Source: Acidobacteriota bacterium
GTDB taxonomy: Bacteria; Acidobacteriota; Terriglobia; UBA7540
Direction: 5' to 3'
DNA length: 12,068 bases
Assembly (NCBI GenBank): GCA_003224635.1
Contig: QHZK01000121.1
Location: 1-12,068 of the forward strand
The translations under genes and the position numbers were made by a program. Of the stretch, positions 1 to 7,696 are shown piece by piece (position 1 is the first letter of the stretch; every line of letters starts with the position of its first letter). Below the pieces are notes generated by a model. The model was not told the origin of the DNA. It saw only the letters and a program-made list of their open reading frames with translations, and did no database searches.

Positions 1-1
1 C

Positions 2-2512
2 AACGATTATCACGGCGCGCTCAGCTGGTTCCACACCGACACTCATTTGAACGCGCGCACCGTTTTCCAGCCCGACAGGCCCGTTTTTCTGCGCAACGAG
101 TTCGCGGGAAGCGCCGGCGGACCCATCCGCAAGGACAAAGACTTCGCGTTTGGCTCGCTTGATGTCCTCCGGTCCGGCGTGGGCGTCGCCTTTCCCGCCC
201 GGATCCCGTCGACTCCATTGATCGACTACCTGAAGACGAATCTGCCGAACAACATCTCCACCAAAGTGCTTACCGGGTTCCCCACGACGTTTCAAGCTAA
301 TCGTAACTTCACAACGGCTGGGGGCGACCTGGGAGTCAGTTGCAGCGGCTCCGATGCGATCTCGACGCCCATTGGGACGCTGCCCTGCAACTTTCCTGTG
401 AGCGGATTAGGCGACTTCTCCAACACGATCTTCCGCAACGGCATCCAGTGGAGCGCACGCATCGACCACAATTGGAATGACTTCAAAGACCGCCTGTACG
501 GCAGCTTTTACCGCACCACCCGGCAGACCGTCGAGTTCGCGGCGCCCTCGGTGTACTTTCCGGCCTTCAGCCCCGCCGAGCCGGAGTACACCCATCTGTT
601 GAATATCAATTGGACCCACTCTGCGGGCGCAAACTTCGTGAACCAGATGACCGCGTCCTATACCCGCACGTTTGGCGACGCGCCCTGCGATCATTGCGAG
701 GTGCCGGCCATGGGCGCCGACGACGGCACGTCGCTGCCTGGCAACGGCTTCATCGGTTTGTTCCGCCAGAACAACTATGAGTGGAAGGACGTGGCGACTT
801 TGACGCGCGGCCGGCAGAACTTCAAGTTCGGCGCCAACGTCGCCCGCCACCACGACGATGAGGATTTTACCGATACCACCCGGCGTCCGGCCTTCCAGTT
901 CGCCAATATCCTGCAATTCGCCGCCGACAATCCGTACCTCGAGTCGAATATTCAATTCGACCCACGGACGGGGCAAGTGGGTGTCGTAAACGTCGACTTT
1001 GCCTACCGCGATAGCGATCTCGGCGCCTTCCTCCAGGATGACTTCAAGATGAAGCCGAATCTGACCCTCAACCTGGGACTGCGATGGGAGGTCTTTACCG
1101 GTCCCACAGAGCGATTCGACCGCCTGAACAACGGCGTGTTCCAGGGCGGCGCCACCTTCCAGGACCAGATTGCCAACCTGAAGATGGACCACGTGCCCCA
1201 GCTCTGGCATACGCGCACCGATAACTTTGCCCCGCGCCTCGGCTTCGCCTGGGACCCGACGAAGCAGGGTAAGTGGTCCGTTCGCGCCGGGGCTGGCGTG
1301 TTCTACGACCGACCGGCCAACCAGTTGTTCACGGGGGATCGTAACAACCTGCCGCTGGTTGCCAACGCACAGTGCCAAGTCGGAGTGACAGTCTGTCAGC
1401 CCGCCTACGGTCTGGGCGGTTCTGGCCAGTCGCCTTACAGCTTCCCTCTTGTCACCGGAATCCAGTTCGGACTAAACGACAAGAACGGGCTCGTCGGCAC
1501 GAGGACCAGCCAGGTGATTACCGACCCGCACCTGCAGGTCCAGTACGGTGAGAATTGGTCGTTTGGCGTGCAGCGTGAGGTCTTCAGGGACTGGGTGGCC
1601 GAGGGTGATTATATCGGCTCGGTCGGTCATCACCTTTATTCGTCGTTCAACGTCAACCGCGTGGCCGGAGACCGGATCGCGAGCAACGGCGACATCGTGG
1701 GCTATAACACCAGCTTCGGCGGTCTCTTTTATGGGCAGGCCAATTACAACTCGGCCTACAATGGGGGCACGTTCAGCATTCACAACCGGGGCTTCACGAA
1801 GGGAATTAACTTCCAGGCCGCTTACACTTTCGGCAAGGCGATCGACCAAGCTCAGACGTTTGGTCCTGAGCCCGTCGATATCCTGAATCTCCGCGCCGAG
1901 CGCGGTCTGGCGGACTTTAACGTGGCGCGCCGGCTTTCGTTCAGCACGTTGTGGCAGGCGCCGCGCATCGGGAGCAGTTCGCCGATTGCCAATCTCCTTT
2001 TGAATGGCTGGCAACTCAGCAACATTACCATCCTTCAGACCGGTTCGCCGTTCACCGTGTCCTGTAGCGCAGACTTTACCTCCAACCCGCCGTGCGACTA
2101 CAACGCGGACGGCACCAACAACGACCGTCCCGACGCCGTTCCTGGGATTCCCTCGAGCGGCTTCTCAAACAGCCAGTGGCTCAACACAGGGGTCTTCAAG
2201 TGTGCTGCCACGAATTGCGGGAACCTCTTTCCGGCGCCTCCTCTGGGGCAGCTCGGCACGCTCGGCCGCAATACGTTCATCGGGCCTGGCTACATCAACA
2301 CCGACTTCTCCGCGCTCAAGAAGACGCATATCCCCTGGTTTATTGGGGCGGAGGGCGCGCAACTGGAATTCCGCGCGGAGTTCTTCAATGTGTTCAACAA
2401 CGTTAACTTGACTACTGTCGACAGCGACATCGCCACAGGCAGCAGTTTCGGCCTTGCCTTTGCCAGTTTCCCGGCCAGGGACATCCAGTTTGGCCTCAGG
2501 ATCGAGTTCTAA
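2..2512 (+). CDS. TonB-dependent receptor, Oar-like (5' partial)
   Basis: Outer-membrane beta-barrel receptor of the large TonB-dependent, Oar-like type common in Acidobacteriota. It would import a substrate I cannot identify, using energy passed on by TonB. The frame is open from the window edge (NDYHGALSWFHTDTHLN...), so the signal peptide, the usual carboxypeptidase-regulatory-like N-terminal domain and most of the plug are outside. What remains is 836 residues. The plug/barrel junction signature FLRNEF-GGPIRKDKDFAFG lies near base 90-160. Barrel strand patterns follow, such as LGAFLQDDFKMKPNLTLNLGLRWEVF (about 1019-1095, split by me from one run) and NFAPRLGFAWDP. A DYNADGTNNDRPD segment sits near 2097-2134. 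The protein ends DIQFGLRIEF with a terminal Phe, as expected for BAM-dependent barrels. Ten cysteines occur as five close pairs. The TPR gene lies downstream on the same strand. Family assignment is secure; the substrate is unknown. Confidence 0.93.
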   Translation, partial: NDYHGALSWFHTDTHLNARTVFQPDRPVFLRNEFAGSAGGPIRKDKDFAFGSLDVLRSGVGVAFPARIPSTPLIDYLKTNLPNNISTKVLTGFPTTFQANRNFTTAGGDLGVSCSGSDAISTPIGTLPCNFPVSGLGDFSNTIFRNGIQWSARIDHNWNDFKDRLYGSFYRTTRQTVEFAAPSVYFPAFSPAEPEYTHLLNINWTHSAGANFVNQMTASYTRTFGDAPCDHCEVPAMGADDGTSLPGNGFIGLFRQNNYEWKDVATLTRGRQNFKFGANVARHHDDEDFTDTTRRPAFQFANILQFAADNPYLESNIQFDPRTGQVGVVNVDFAYRDSDLGAFLQDDFKMKPNLTLNLGLRWEVFTGPTERFDRLNNGVFQGGATFQDQIANLKMDHVPQLWHTRTDNFAPRLGFAWDPTKQGKWSVRAGAGVFYDRPANQLFTGDRNNLPLVANAQCQVGVTVCQPAYGLGGSGQSPYSFPLVTGIQFGLNDKNGLVGTRTSQVITDPHLQVQYGENWSFGVQREVFRDWVAEGDYIGSVGHHLYSSFNVNRVAGDRIASNGDIVGYNTSFGGLFYGQANYNSAYNGGTFSIHNRGFTKGINFQAAYTFGKAIDQAQTFGPEPVDILNLRAERGLADFNVARRLSFSTLWQAPRIGSSSPIANLLLNGWQLSNITILQTGSPFTVSCSADFTSNPPCDYNADGTNNDRPDAVPGIPSSGFSNSQWLNTGVFKCAATNCGNLFPAPPLGQLGTLGRNTFIGPGYINTDFSALKKTHIPWFIGAEGAQLEFRAEFFNVFNNVNLTTVDSDIATGSSFGLAFASFPARDIQFGLRIEF

Positions 2513-2564
2513 TTAGCAGTCGGTCATGTCGCTCTGCGACGACGCCCTCAGAACCATACAAGTG

Positions 2565-2641
2565 TCATCCTGAGCGACGCGAAGCATCTGTGTCATTTCT
2601 TTTCAACCCAATGCCGGGATGCTTCGCTGCGCTCGGCATGA
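2565..2641. repeat. Imperfect inverted repeat, REP-like intergenic element
   Basis: The left arm is 2565-2588 and the right arm 2618-2641. The arms are reverse complements over 20 of 24 positions, with mismatches at arm positions 5, 7, 13 and 14, and a 29-base loop. The arm begins TCATCCTGAGCG and ends GCGAAGCATC. I recall elements of this appearance as widespread in intergenic spaces of Acidobacteriota genomes; that is from memory, not from a search. The transcript could fold into a long hairpin between the receptor and the TPR gene. It could then act as a terminator-like or mRNA-stabilising structure, but there is no T-run, so a classical intrinsic terminator is not supported. Confidence 0.7.
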
Positions 2642-3888
2642 TATTTCAGGCGCGGCGGCGCTGGAAGCTGGCTGGCGGGGGGAGTGTTCTCGCAGTCATG
2701 CTTCTGATGAGCGCCTGCGCCAGTGCCGCCGACCGACCCTGCGGCGAACGGCCCGCGGCCAGTGCTGGAGCAGGCGTTGAGGCCATTCTCCGTTTCGCCG
2801 GGTGCGCTCTCGAACACGGCAGCCCGCAAGAGGCCCTGAAGTCCCTCGACTCCCTTTCCGCCCAGGACGGTGACAGCCACTTCCGCGCCGGGGCCTTGTT
2901 GGTCGAGCACAAGCTCTACGCCGCCGCTGCCAGGCAATTCGGCATGGCTCGCCGGACCTACAAGGACGCGTACCTGGCGGGCTACGATCAGGCGCTGGCG
3001 TATCTGAACGCCGGAGACTACCCGGGCGCCATCCGCACCGCGAACGAACTCCTGAACCACGACCACGAGACCGCTGAACTCGCGAGCGTCGCGGCCGCCG
3101 CGTATCTGAAGAACGGCCAGCCCACGGAGGCTTATAACGCCCTGCGGTTGGCTGCGCACCTCGACCCCAAGAATGAAGACGCTTACGTAGACTTGTGCGG
3201 CATTGCTCTCGACCGCGACGACTACGACCTGGGGCTCGAAATCGCGGCGATCGGCCTCGCTCATCTCCCGAACTCGGAGCGTCTCTACTTGCAGCGAGGC
3301 GTCCTACGAGCGATGAAAGGGGAGTTTCGAGAGGCTGAACAAGATTTTGCCACGGCGGCCAAGCTGTCCCCGGAGGACGTTCTGCCCTCGGTCTCCCTCG
3401 GCCTCGTCTCGATGCAGATGGGCCAACTCGACCAAGCGGTCGACGGCCTCCGCCAGGCAGTCTCGCGGCATCGGGACAATTACCTTGCGCAGTACTGGTT
3501 CGCCAAGGTCTTACTGCAGTCCGGGGCCGCGCCGGGAACGAAGGAGGGAGAGGAAGCGATGGCCGCTCTCCGGGCTTCAGTGCGTTTGAATCCCGATTTC
3601 TGGCACGCGCGCGCCGACCTGGGCAAGGCGCTGCTCGATCGCGGCGAAGCGCCCGCCGCCATCGTTGAGCTGGAGAAGGCGGCGGCTCTCAATCCCAGCG
3701 CCTCGAGTCCCCTCTATCTTCTGGCGCAGGCCTACCGTCGCCAAGGCGACGAAGCTCGAGCCAACAACTTGGCGGCGCGCGTCAGCAAGATGCAGGCCGA
3801 AGAACGCGAAGGTTTTCCCGAGGCCTCGTTAAAGCGCATCATCCGAGAAGGCACGTCGGATTTTCCTTCCAGCCAGAGCAAGCCTTGA
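2638..3888 (+). CDS. Exported TPR-repeat protein (possible lipoprotein)
   Basis: A tetratricopeptide-repeat protein probably anchored in or facing the periplasm; TPR arrays mediate protein-protein contacts. From the chosen ATG it has 416 residues. It opens with a basic stretch (ARRRWK), a hydrophobic core (GSVLAVMLLMSA) and a Cys at residue 27 in the context LLMSAC. That is close to a lipobox but has Met at -3; cleavage after ASA is the alternative. TPR-like helical pairs run from about residue 55 to 385. Clear examples include AYLKNGQPTEAYNALRLAAH, GLVSMQMGQLDQAVDGLRQA and DLGKALLDRGEAPAAIVELE. The frame extends upstream to a GTG at 2590, but the extra 16 codons come from the inverted repeat, so I prefer 2638. 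That ATG also lies in the repeat arm and has no clear Shine-Dalgarno, so the start is uncertain. It sits 125 bases after the receptor on the same strand, suggesting a functional pair. Confidence 0.88.
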   Translation: MIFQARRRWKLAGGGSVLAVMLLMSACASAADRPCGERPAASAGAGVEAILRFAGCALEHGSPQEALKSLDSLSAQDGDSHFRAGALLVEHKLYAAAARQFGMARRTYKDAYLAGYDQALAYLNAGDYPGAIRTANELLNHDHETAELASVAAAAYLKNGQPTEAYNALRLAAHLDPKNEDAYVDLCGIALDRDDYDLGLEIAAIGLAHLPNSERLYLQRGVLRAMKGEFREAEQDFATAAKLSPEDVLPSVSLGLVSMQMGQLDQAVDGLRQAVSRHRDNYLAQYWFAKVLLQSGAAPGTKEGEEAMAALRASVRLNPDFWHARADLGKALLDRGEAPAAIVELEKAAALNPSASSPLYLLAQAYRRQGDEARANNLAARVSKMQAEEREGFPEASLKRIIREGTSDFPSSQSKP

Positions 3889-3904
3889 GTTCGGCGTCTG
3901 ACTT

Positions 3905-5266
3905 TTACTTTGTGCCCGCCGAGCGAGTTGCTTCAAAATCTGCGGTTCCCACGCGGACGATCGTGTCGCGCGACTTTGGGTTGGTTGGCTTTTCCGTCCA
4001 GGCGCCGTAGACGCGCCCGCCCAGCGCGGCAATGCCGGTGTAGTCTCCCAGAAAGACCTCGCCCGGATCAAAAGCCTCTTCGGTCCATGCGTAGTTGACA
4101 AACGACCGGCCGCCATCAGCGGAGCGCGCGAGCGTCACGGTCGCCTTCTGGTTGCCGGGGTCGCCCCGGCGGTCGTAGAAGATCAGGTCGACGTCACCTG
4201 TTGCCGGATCGACCGCGAGCCAGTGGAAGAACTGATCGGCGCCGTTGTGGAGGGGATCGGAATTCACGCGTAGCGCGTCCGCCCAGGTATGCCCGCCGTC
4301 GCTCGAGGTCGAGCAAAACACGTCCACGTCACCATTGCGGTAATCGCTCCACGCCACGTAGAGCCGTCCGGTGCGCGGGTCAAGGGTGATCACCGGAAAC
4401 CCGTTGGCGCGCGACGTGCCTTGGATGTGGAACATGATGGGTGCAACAGTGCTGATGTTTCGAGGCGGCTCGAAGGTGCGGCCCCCATCTCGCGAGGAAG
4501 TAAGAACGATGTGATCGCCGTCGGCCCAGACAGCGTACAGCGTGCTGTCGGGGCCTACAGCTCCCGAGAATCCTTCCACCGCGCCATTATCGTCGCGCGG
4601 CAGCCCGCGATGGGTATCGATTTCCAGGGGTGGCGACCAGGTCTTGCCGTCGTCGCTGGAGCGCGACAGAAGGATCTCAGAATCCGTCAGCGTCCAGCGG
4701 GTCCAGCCCACGTAAAGATTCCCCGCGTAAGGTCCCTGGGAGTCGTCGGCGACGATGTAGGGCTTGTCCTCCCAGGGAACGCCCGGCTCGGTCGGATGCT
4801 TAAGGATGGCGATGTCCTCGGACTCCCAGGTCTTGCCGCCGTCGAGCGAGCGCCGAACGAACAGGCCGTTGCGCGAGGAGTTGTGCGCCCAATAATTGAA
4901 GGTGCCCAGCTTGTCGAAGGCCATGTAGCACACGATCGCGTGGCCGTGGTGATCGTAGGTGACTGAGACATCGCCTGACACCCGGTAGTCCGGCGGCGCA
5001 ATTCCTGGCGCGGTCCGCCAGTGTTTCCCGGCATCGAGCGAATAAGCGATGTGCGCGTTATCCTGATAAGCTACCACCACCTGCTTTGGGTTACGGGGAT
5101 TGATGGCGACGGACGGCTCGGTGAAGAAGCCGGGCTTCGGAGTGAGGTCGCTCACCTGAGTATTGCCAGCCACCGGTAGACCCTGGCCCCTCGCCAATAG
5201 AATGGAGGCGGCGACGGCGCCGATCGATACCACGAGCTTGACCAGCCGCATTCTTCCTGCATTCAC
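3905..5266 (-). CDS. Secreted six-Asp-box (BNR/sialidase-fold) beta-propeller protein
   Basis: An exported protein of 453 residues with a signal peptide (basic MNAGRMRLVK, hydrophobic LVVSIGAVAASILLA, likely cleavage near residue 29). Six Asp boxes of the S-x-D-x-G-x-x-[WF] type lie at about residues 76-83, 140-147, 203-210, 258-265, 321-328 and 382-389. The spacing of 55-64 residues is what a six-bladed propeller of the sialidase/BNR superfamily would give. Such proteins often bind or process glycans or proteins. I see no [FY]RIP motif and cannot place the sialidase arginine triad, so I do not call it a sialidase. The start is GTG with a GAGGAG ribosome binding site six bases upstream; an in-frame ATG at 5251 is less well placed. 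The gene lies 15 bases after the peptidase stop, so the two are very probably co-transcribed. Its 3' end converges on the TPR gene with a 16-base gap and no evident terminator. Confidence 0.9.
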   Translation of the reverse strand: MNAGRMRLVKLVVSIGAVAASILLARGQGLPVAGNTQVSDLTPKPGFFTEPSVAINPRNPKQVVVAYQDNAHIAYSLDAGKHWRTAPGIAPPDYRVSGDVSVTYDHHGHAIVCYMAFDKLGTFNYWAHNSSRNGLFVRRSLDGGKTWESEDIAILKHPTEPGVPWEDKPYIVADDSQGPYAGNLYVGWTRWTLTDSEILLSRSSDDGKTWSPPLEIDTHRGLPRDDNGAVEGFSGAVGPDSTLYAVWADGDHIVLTSSRDGGRTFEPPRNISTVAPIMFHIQGTSRANGFPVITLDPRTGRLYVAWSDYRNGDVDVFCSTSSDGGHTWADALRVNSDPLHNGADQFFHWLAVDPATGDVDLIFYDRRGDPGNQKATVTLARSADGGRSFVNYAWTEEAFDPGEVFLGDYTGIAALGGRVYGAWTEKPTNPKSRDTIVRVGTADFEATRSAGTK

Positions 5267-5272
5267 GATTTG

Positions 5273-5278
5273 CTCCTC
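5273..5278 (-). promoter_or_regulatory. Shine-Dalgarno of the Asp-box gene
   Basis: On the minus strand GAGGAG lies six bases before the GTG at 5266 and three bases after the peptidase TAA stop (5284-5282). It decides the GTG start and suggests that translation of the two genes is coupled. Confidence 0.75.
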
Positions 5279-5281
5279 GTC

Positions 5282-7672
5282 TTAATTGGTCTTGTTATGG
5301 TTTGGCTCAACGCCGAGAGGCCCTCGTTCGAGATGCTCTTCCAGATAGCGGGCTAACAAGGCGTACAAATGGAAATCCGTTCCGGGTCCCTCGCAAAGAC
5401 AATGGGTGCGGTTGGGATATTCCATGAAGTCAAACTCCTTACCAAGCTCGATCAACCGATTCACGAGTAACTCGGTGCCCTGAAAATGCACGTTATCGTC
5501 TCCCGAACCGTGCACGATCAGCAGTTTGCCGCTTAGTCCTTCGGCATAGTTGATTGGCGAGCCGGCTCGGTAACCGTCGGGGTTATCCTGCGGCAACCCC
5601 ATGAACCGCTCCTGATAGATCGTGTCGTAAAGCCGCTGGTCGGGCACCGGCGCCACGGCCATGCCGACCTTATAGAGGTCGGGAGAACGGAACATAAGAT
5701 TGAGTGTGTTCGAGCCTCCGCCGCTTTTTCCCCAGACCGCGACGCGGGAAGCGTCAATGTAGGGGCGAGTCCGCTCCAGCGCCTGAAGGGCGGCGGCCTG
5801 CTCCCTCGAGGAACGCACCCCCACGGAGCCGTAGACGATTTTGCGCCAGGCGCGACCCTTAGGCGCCGGCGTCCCCCGGTTGTCAACGCTGGCAACCAGG
5901 TAGCCTTCGTTCGCGAGAGCGAAGTGGAAGAGTGAGAGCTCCCCGAACCATTGGTCCAGCACGGTCAGCCCTGCGGGCTCGCCGTACACGAAGACCAGCA
6001 GAGGATATTTCTTTGCTGGATCGAAATCGCGAGGCTTGATCATCCAGCCGTCCAGTGCGACCCCTTCGCCAATATCGAGGCGAAAGAATTCCGTCGGTCC
6101 GGGAATCAAAGGCTTAACCTTGGATCGCAGCGGCGCGTTGTCTTCGAGAACGCGCGCCTGCTTGTGGTCGGGAAGACTGATGAGATCGGTTGCCGGTGGC
6201 TCATCAAAGGCCGAAGCGGTATGAAAGGCCCGGCGGCAATCAGGCGCGACCTGATACGAGTGAGTTCCCGGTGCATCCAAGGGTGTCAGACGCTCGGGTG
6301 TGCCGGTGCCGTCAAAACGAGTGCGATACAAATATCGTTGGGTGGCGTTCGCGGGCGAGGCGATGTAATACAGCCAGTCATCCTGCGGATCGGCCCCTTC
6401 GATGCTGATGACGTCGAACTGCCCGTGAGTAATCAAACGCGCATGGTCGCCCTGCTTCGAGACCAAGTAGGCATGCCGCCACCCGTCCTGCTCGCTGAGC
6501 CAGAGAAACTCCTTCCCGCCGTGGAGCCAGCGCAGGTCATCCACCACGTCCACCCAGGCGCTATCCTGATCGCGATGGATCCTCTCGACGGCGCCGGTGT
6601 CGGCATCAGCCAGCAGCACGTCATTGGTGTTCTGAAGCCGGTTCAGATGCTGGAGTACCAGTTGGTTCGAGTTTCCAGCCCACGCCATTCGCGCGATGTA
6701 GTTATTCCGCGGATCGCCCGGGACTTCCATCCATCGTGTGGATCCACTCGTCGCACTCACCACACCCACTCGTACGGCAGAATTGGTGGTTCCTGGCTGC
6801 GGGTAACGTATGTGCTGGATCTTCGGATAGACACCAAACTCGGGATAAGGAATATGTGTCACGACCTCATGCGGGCTGCCCGTGTCGTAGATCAAGGGAA
6901 AATCCCGGACTCCGCTCGTATCGAACTGCCAATAGGCAAGCCGCTGCCCGTCGGGACTCCACCGGAATCCGTCCCGAAGAAAGAACTCCTCCTCATAGAC
7001 CCAATCCGACGTCCCGTTGATGATGGTCTCCGATCCATCGCGCGTGAGCCGGATAAGGTGGCGAGTGTCCAAATCTTCCACGTACAAGTTGTTCGCGCGG
7101 ACATAGGCCACCCTCGAGCCGTCGGGCGAAAACTTCCCAAACATCAGGCTAGACGGCGGAGCATCACCACCCAGCCTTTTCAGTGCTCCCGTCCGACGGT
7201 CGAGCACCCAGTAGTCGCCCCGCGTGTTCAGCCGCCACACCCGGGCGGAGTTGGTAAAGACCAGGAGACGATTCATATCTTCGGACCAAGCATAGTCCTG
7301 GATTTCCAAAGAGGCACCGGCGCCGGCCGGGACGAGCTGCGAGGCCGACACGAGCGCTTCCCGCTTGCCGGTCGCAGTTTCGTAGCGGACGATGTCTTTC
7401 GCTCCGGCCTCGGAAGCAGAGGGTTCCAGCGTGGTGTAGGCTTCGCCTCCTTTGAGCCATCGCGCCGGACCGAATGACTTGGCGCTGAATTCCTTCTCCA
7501 CAAAAATCTGATGTAGGGTGGCGCTCAATTTGGGTGACACCTGGGCGTTCAGGCGCGGAATGAGGGACGTGGCGATAGCGCAAAAGGCCATCAGGGCGCC
7601 GAGCGGAAGGCGCCGTATTCGAGCTGAACCGAACGCGCGGTTTCCGCAGCGGCACTTGGCAGTTTTCATCAT
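5282..7672 (-). CDS. Secreted dipeptidyl peptidase IV-like serine peptidase (family S9B)
   Basis: A prolyl-oligopeptidase-clan enzyme expected to release N-terminal Xaa-Pro or Xaa-Ala dipeptides in the periplasm or outside the cell. From the chosen ATG it has 796 residues, the usual size for DPP IV. A signal peptide covers about residues 1-43 (basic N-region, LPLGALMAFCAIATSLI, then NA before QVSPK). The propeller domain carries DWVYEEEFF at about 223-231, matching the double-Glu motif that binds the free N-terminus in DPP IV. The C-terminal alpha/beta-hydrolase has the nucleophile in WGKSGGGS (Ser650), Asp725 in HGSGDDNVH and His757 in YPNRTH. The Asp-to-His spacing of 32 equals that in human DPP4. 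The second residue of the nucleophile elbow is Lys where Trp-Ser-Tyr is usual. The frame continues 82 codons upstream to a TTG, but that part is a decayed oxidoreductase. GGAGG seven bases before the ATG at 7672 fixes the start. First gene of a pair with the Asp-box protein. Confidence 0.95.
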   Translation of the reverse strand: MMKTAKCRCGNRAFGSARIRRLPLGALMAFCAIATSLIPRLNAQVSPKLSATLHQIFVEKEFSAKSFGPARWLKGGEAYTTLEPSASEAGAKDIVRYETATGKREALVSASQLVPAGAGASLEIQDYAWSEDMNRLLVFTNSARVWRLNTRGDYWVLDRRTGALKRLGGDAPPSSLMFGKFSPDGSRVAYVRANNLYVEDLDTRHLIRLTRDGSETIINGTSDWVYEEEFFLRDGFRWSPDGQRLAYWQFDTSGVRDFPLIYDTGSPHEVVTHIPYPEFGVYPKIQHIRYPQPGTTNSAVRVGVVSATSGSTRWMEVPGDPRNNYIARMAWAGNSNQLVLQHLNRLQNTNDVLLADADTGAVERIHRDQDSAWVDVVDDLRWLHGGKEFLWLSEQDGWRHAYLVSKQGDHARLITHGQFDVISIEGADPQDDWLYYIASPANATQRYLYRTRFDGTGTPERLTPLDAPGTHSYQVAPDCRRAFHTASAFDEPPATDLISLPDHKQARVLEDNAPLRSKVKPLIPGPTEFFRLDIGEGVALDGWMIKPRDFDPAKKYPLLVFVYGEPAGLTVLDQWFGELSLFHFALANEGYLVASVDNRGTPAPKGRAWRKIVYGSVGVRSSREQAAALQALERTRPYIDASRVAVWGKSGGGSNTLNLMFRSPDLYKVGMAVAPVPDQRLYDTIYQERFMGLPQDNPDGYRAGSPINYAEGLSGKLLIVHGSGDDNVHFQGTELLVNRLIELGKEFDFMEYPNRTHCLCEGPGTDFHLYALLARYLEEHLERGPLGVEPNHNKTN

Positions 7673-7679
7673 TCGGGAT

Positions 7680-7684
7680 CCTCC
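7680..7684 (-). promoter_or_regulatory. Shine-Dalgarno that sets the peptidase start
   Basis: GGAGG on the minus strand lies seven bases upstream of a double ATG (7672 and 7669), immediately followed by a signal peptide. This argues against the longer open frame that begins with TTG at 7918. Confidence 0.8.
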
Positions 7685-7696
7685 GCAGCACTGGGG

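Noticed and set aside
407..1378. Long open frame on the minus strand opposite the receptor (323 codons)
   Set aside because: High-GC antisense shadow. The plus strand has unmistakable receptor sequence, while the antisense translation has low-complexity composition, no domain and no ribosome binding site.
2590..2637. GTG start at 2590 for the first TPR protein
   Set aside because: The extra 16 residues derive from the inverted repeat and push the signal peptide inward. No ribosome binding site precedes it. Not fully excluded.
3905..5266. Naming the Asp-box protein an exo-sialidase
   Set aside because: Asp boxes define the fold but not the activity. I see no [FY]RIP motif and cannot assign the arginine triad.
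5951..7477. Long open frame on the plus strand opposite the peptidase (508 codons)
   Set aside because: Fully antisense to conserved DPP IV sequence including motifs. Its translation has no recognisable family.
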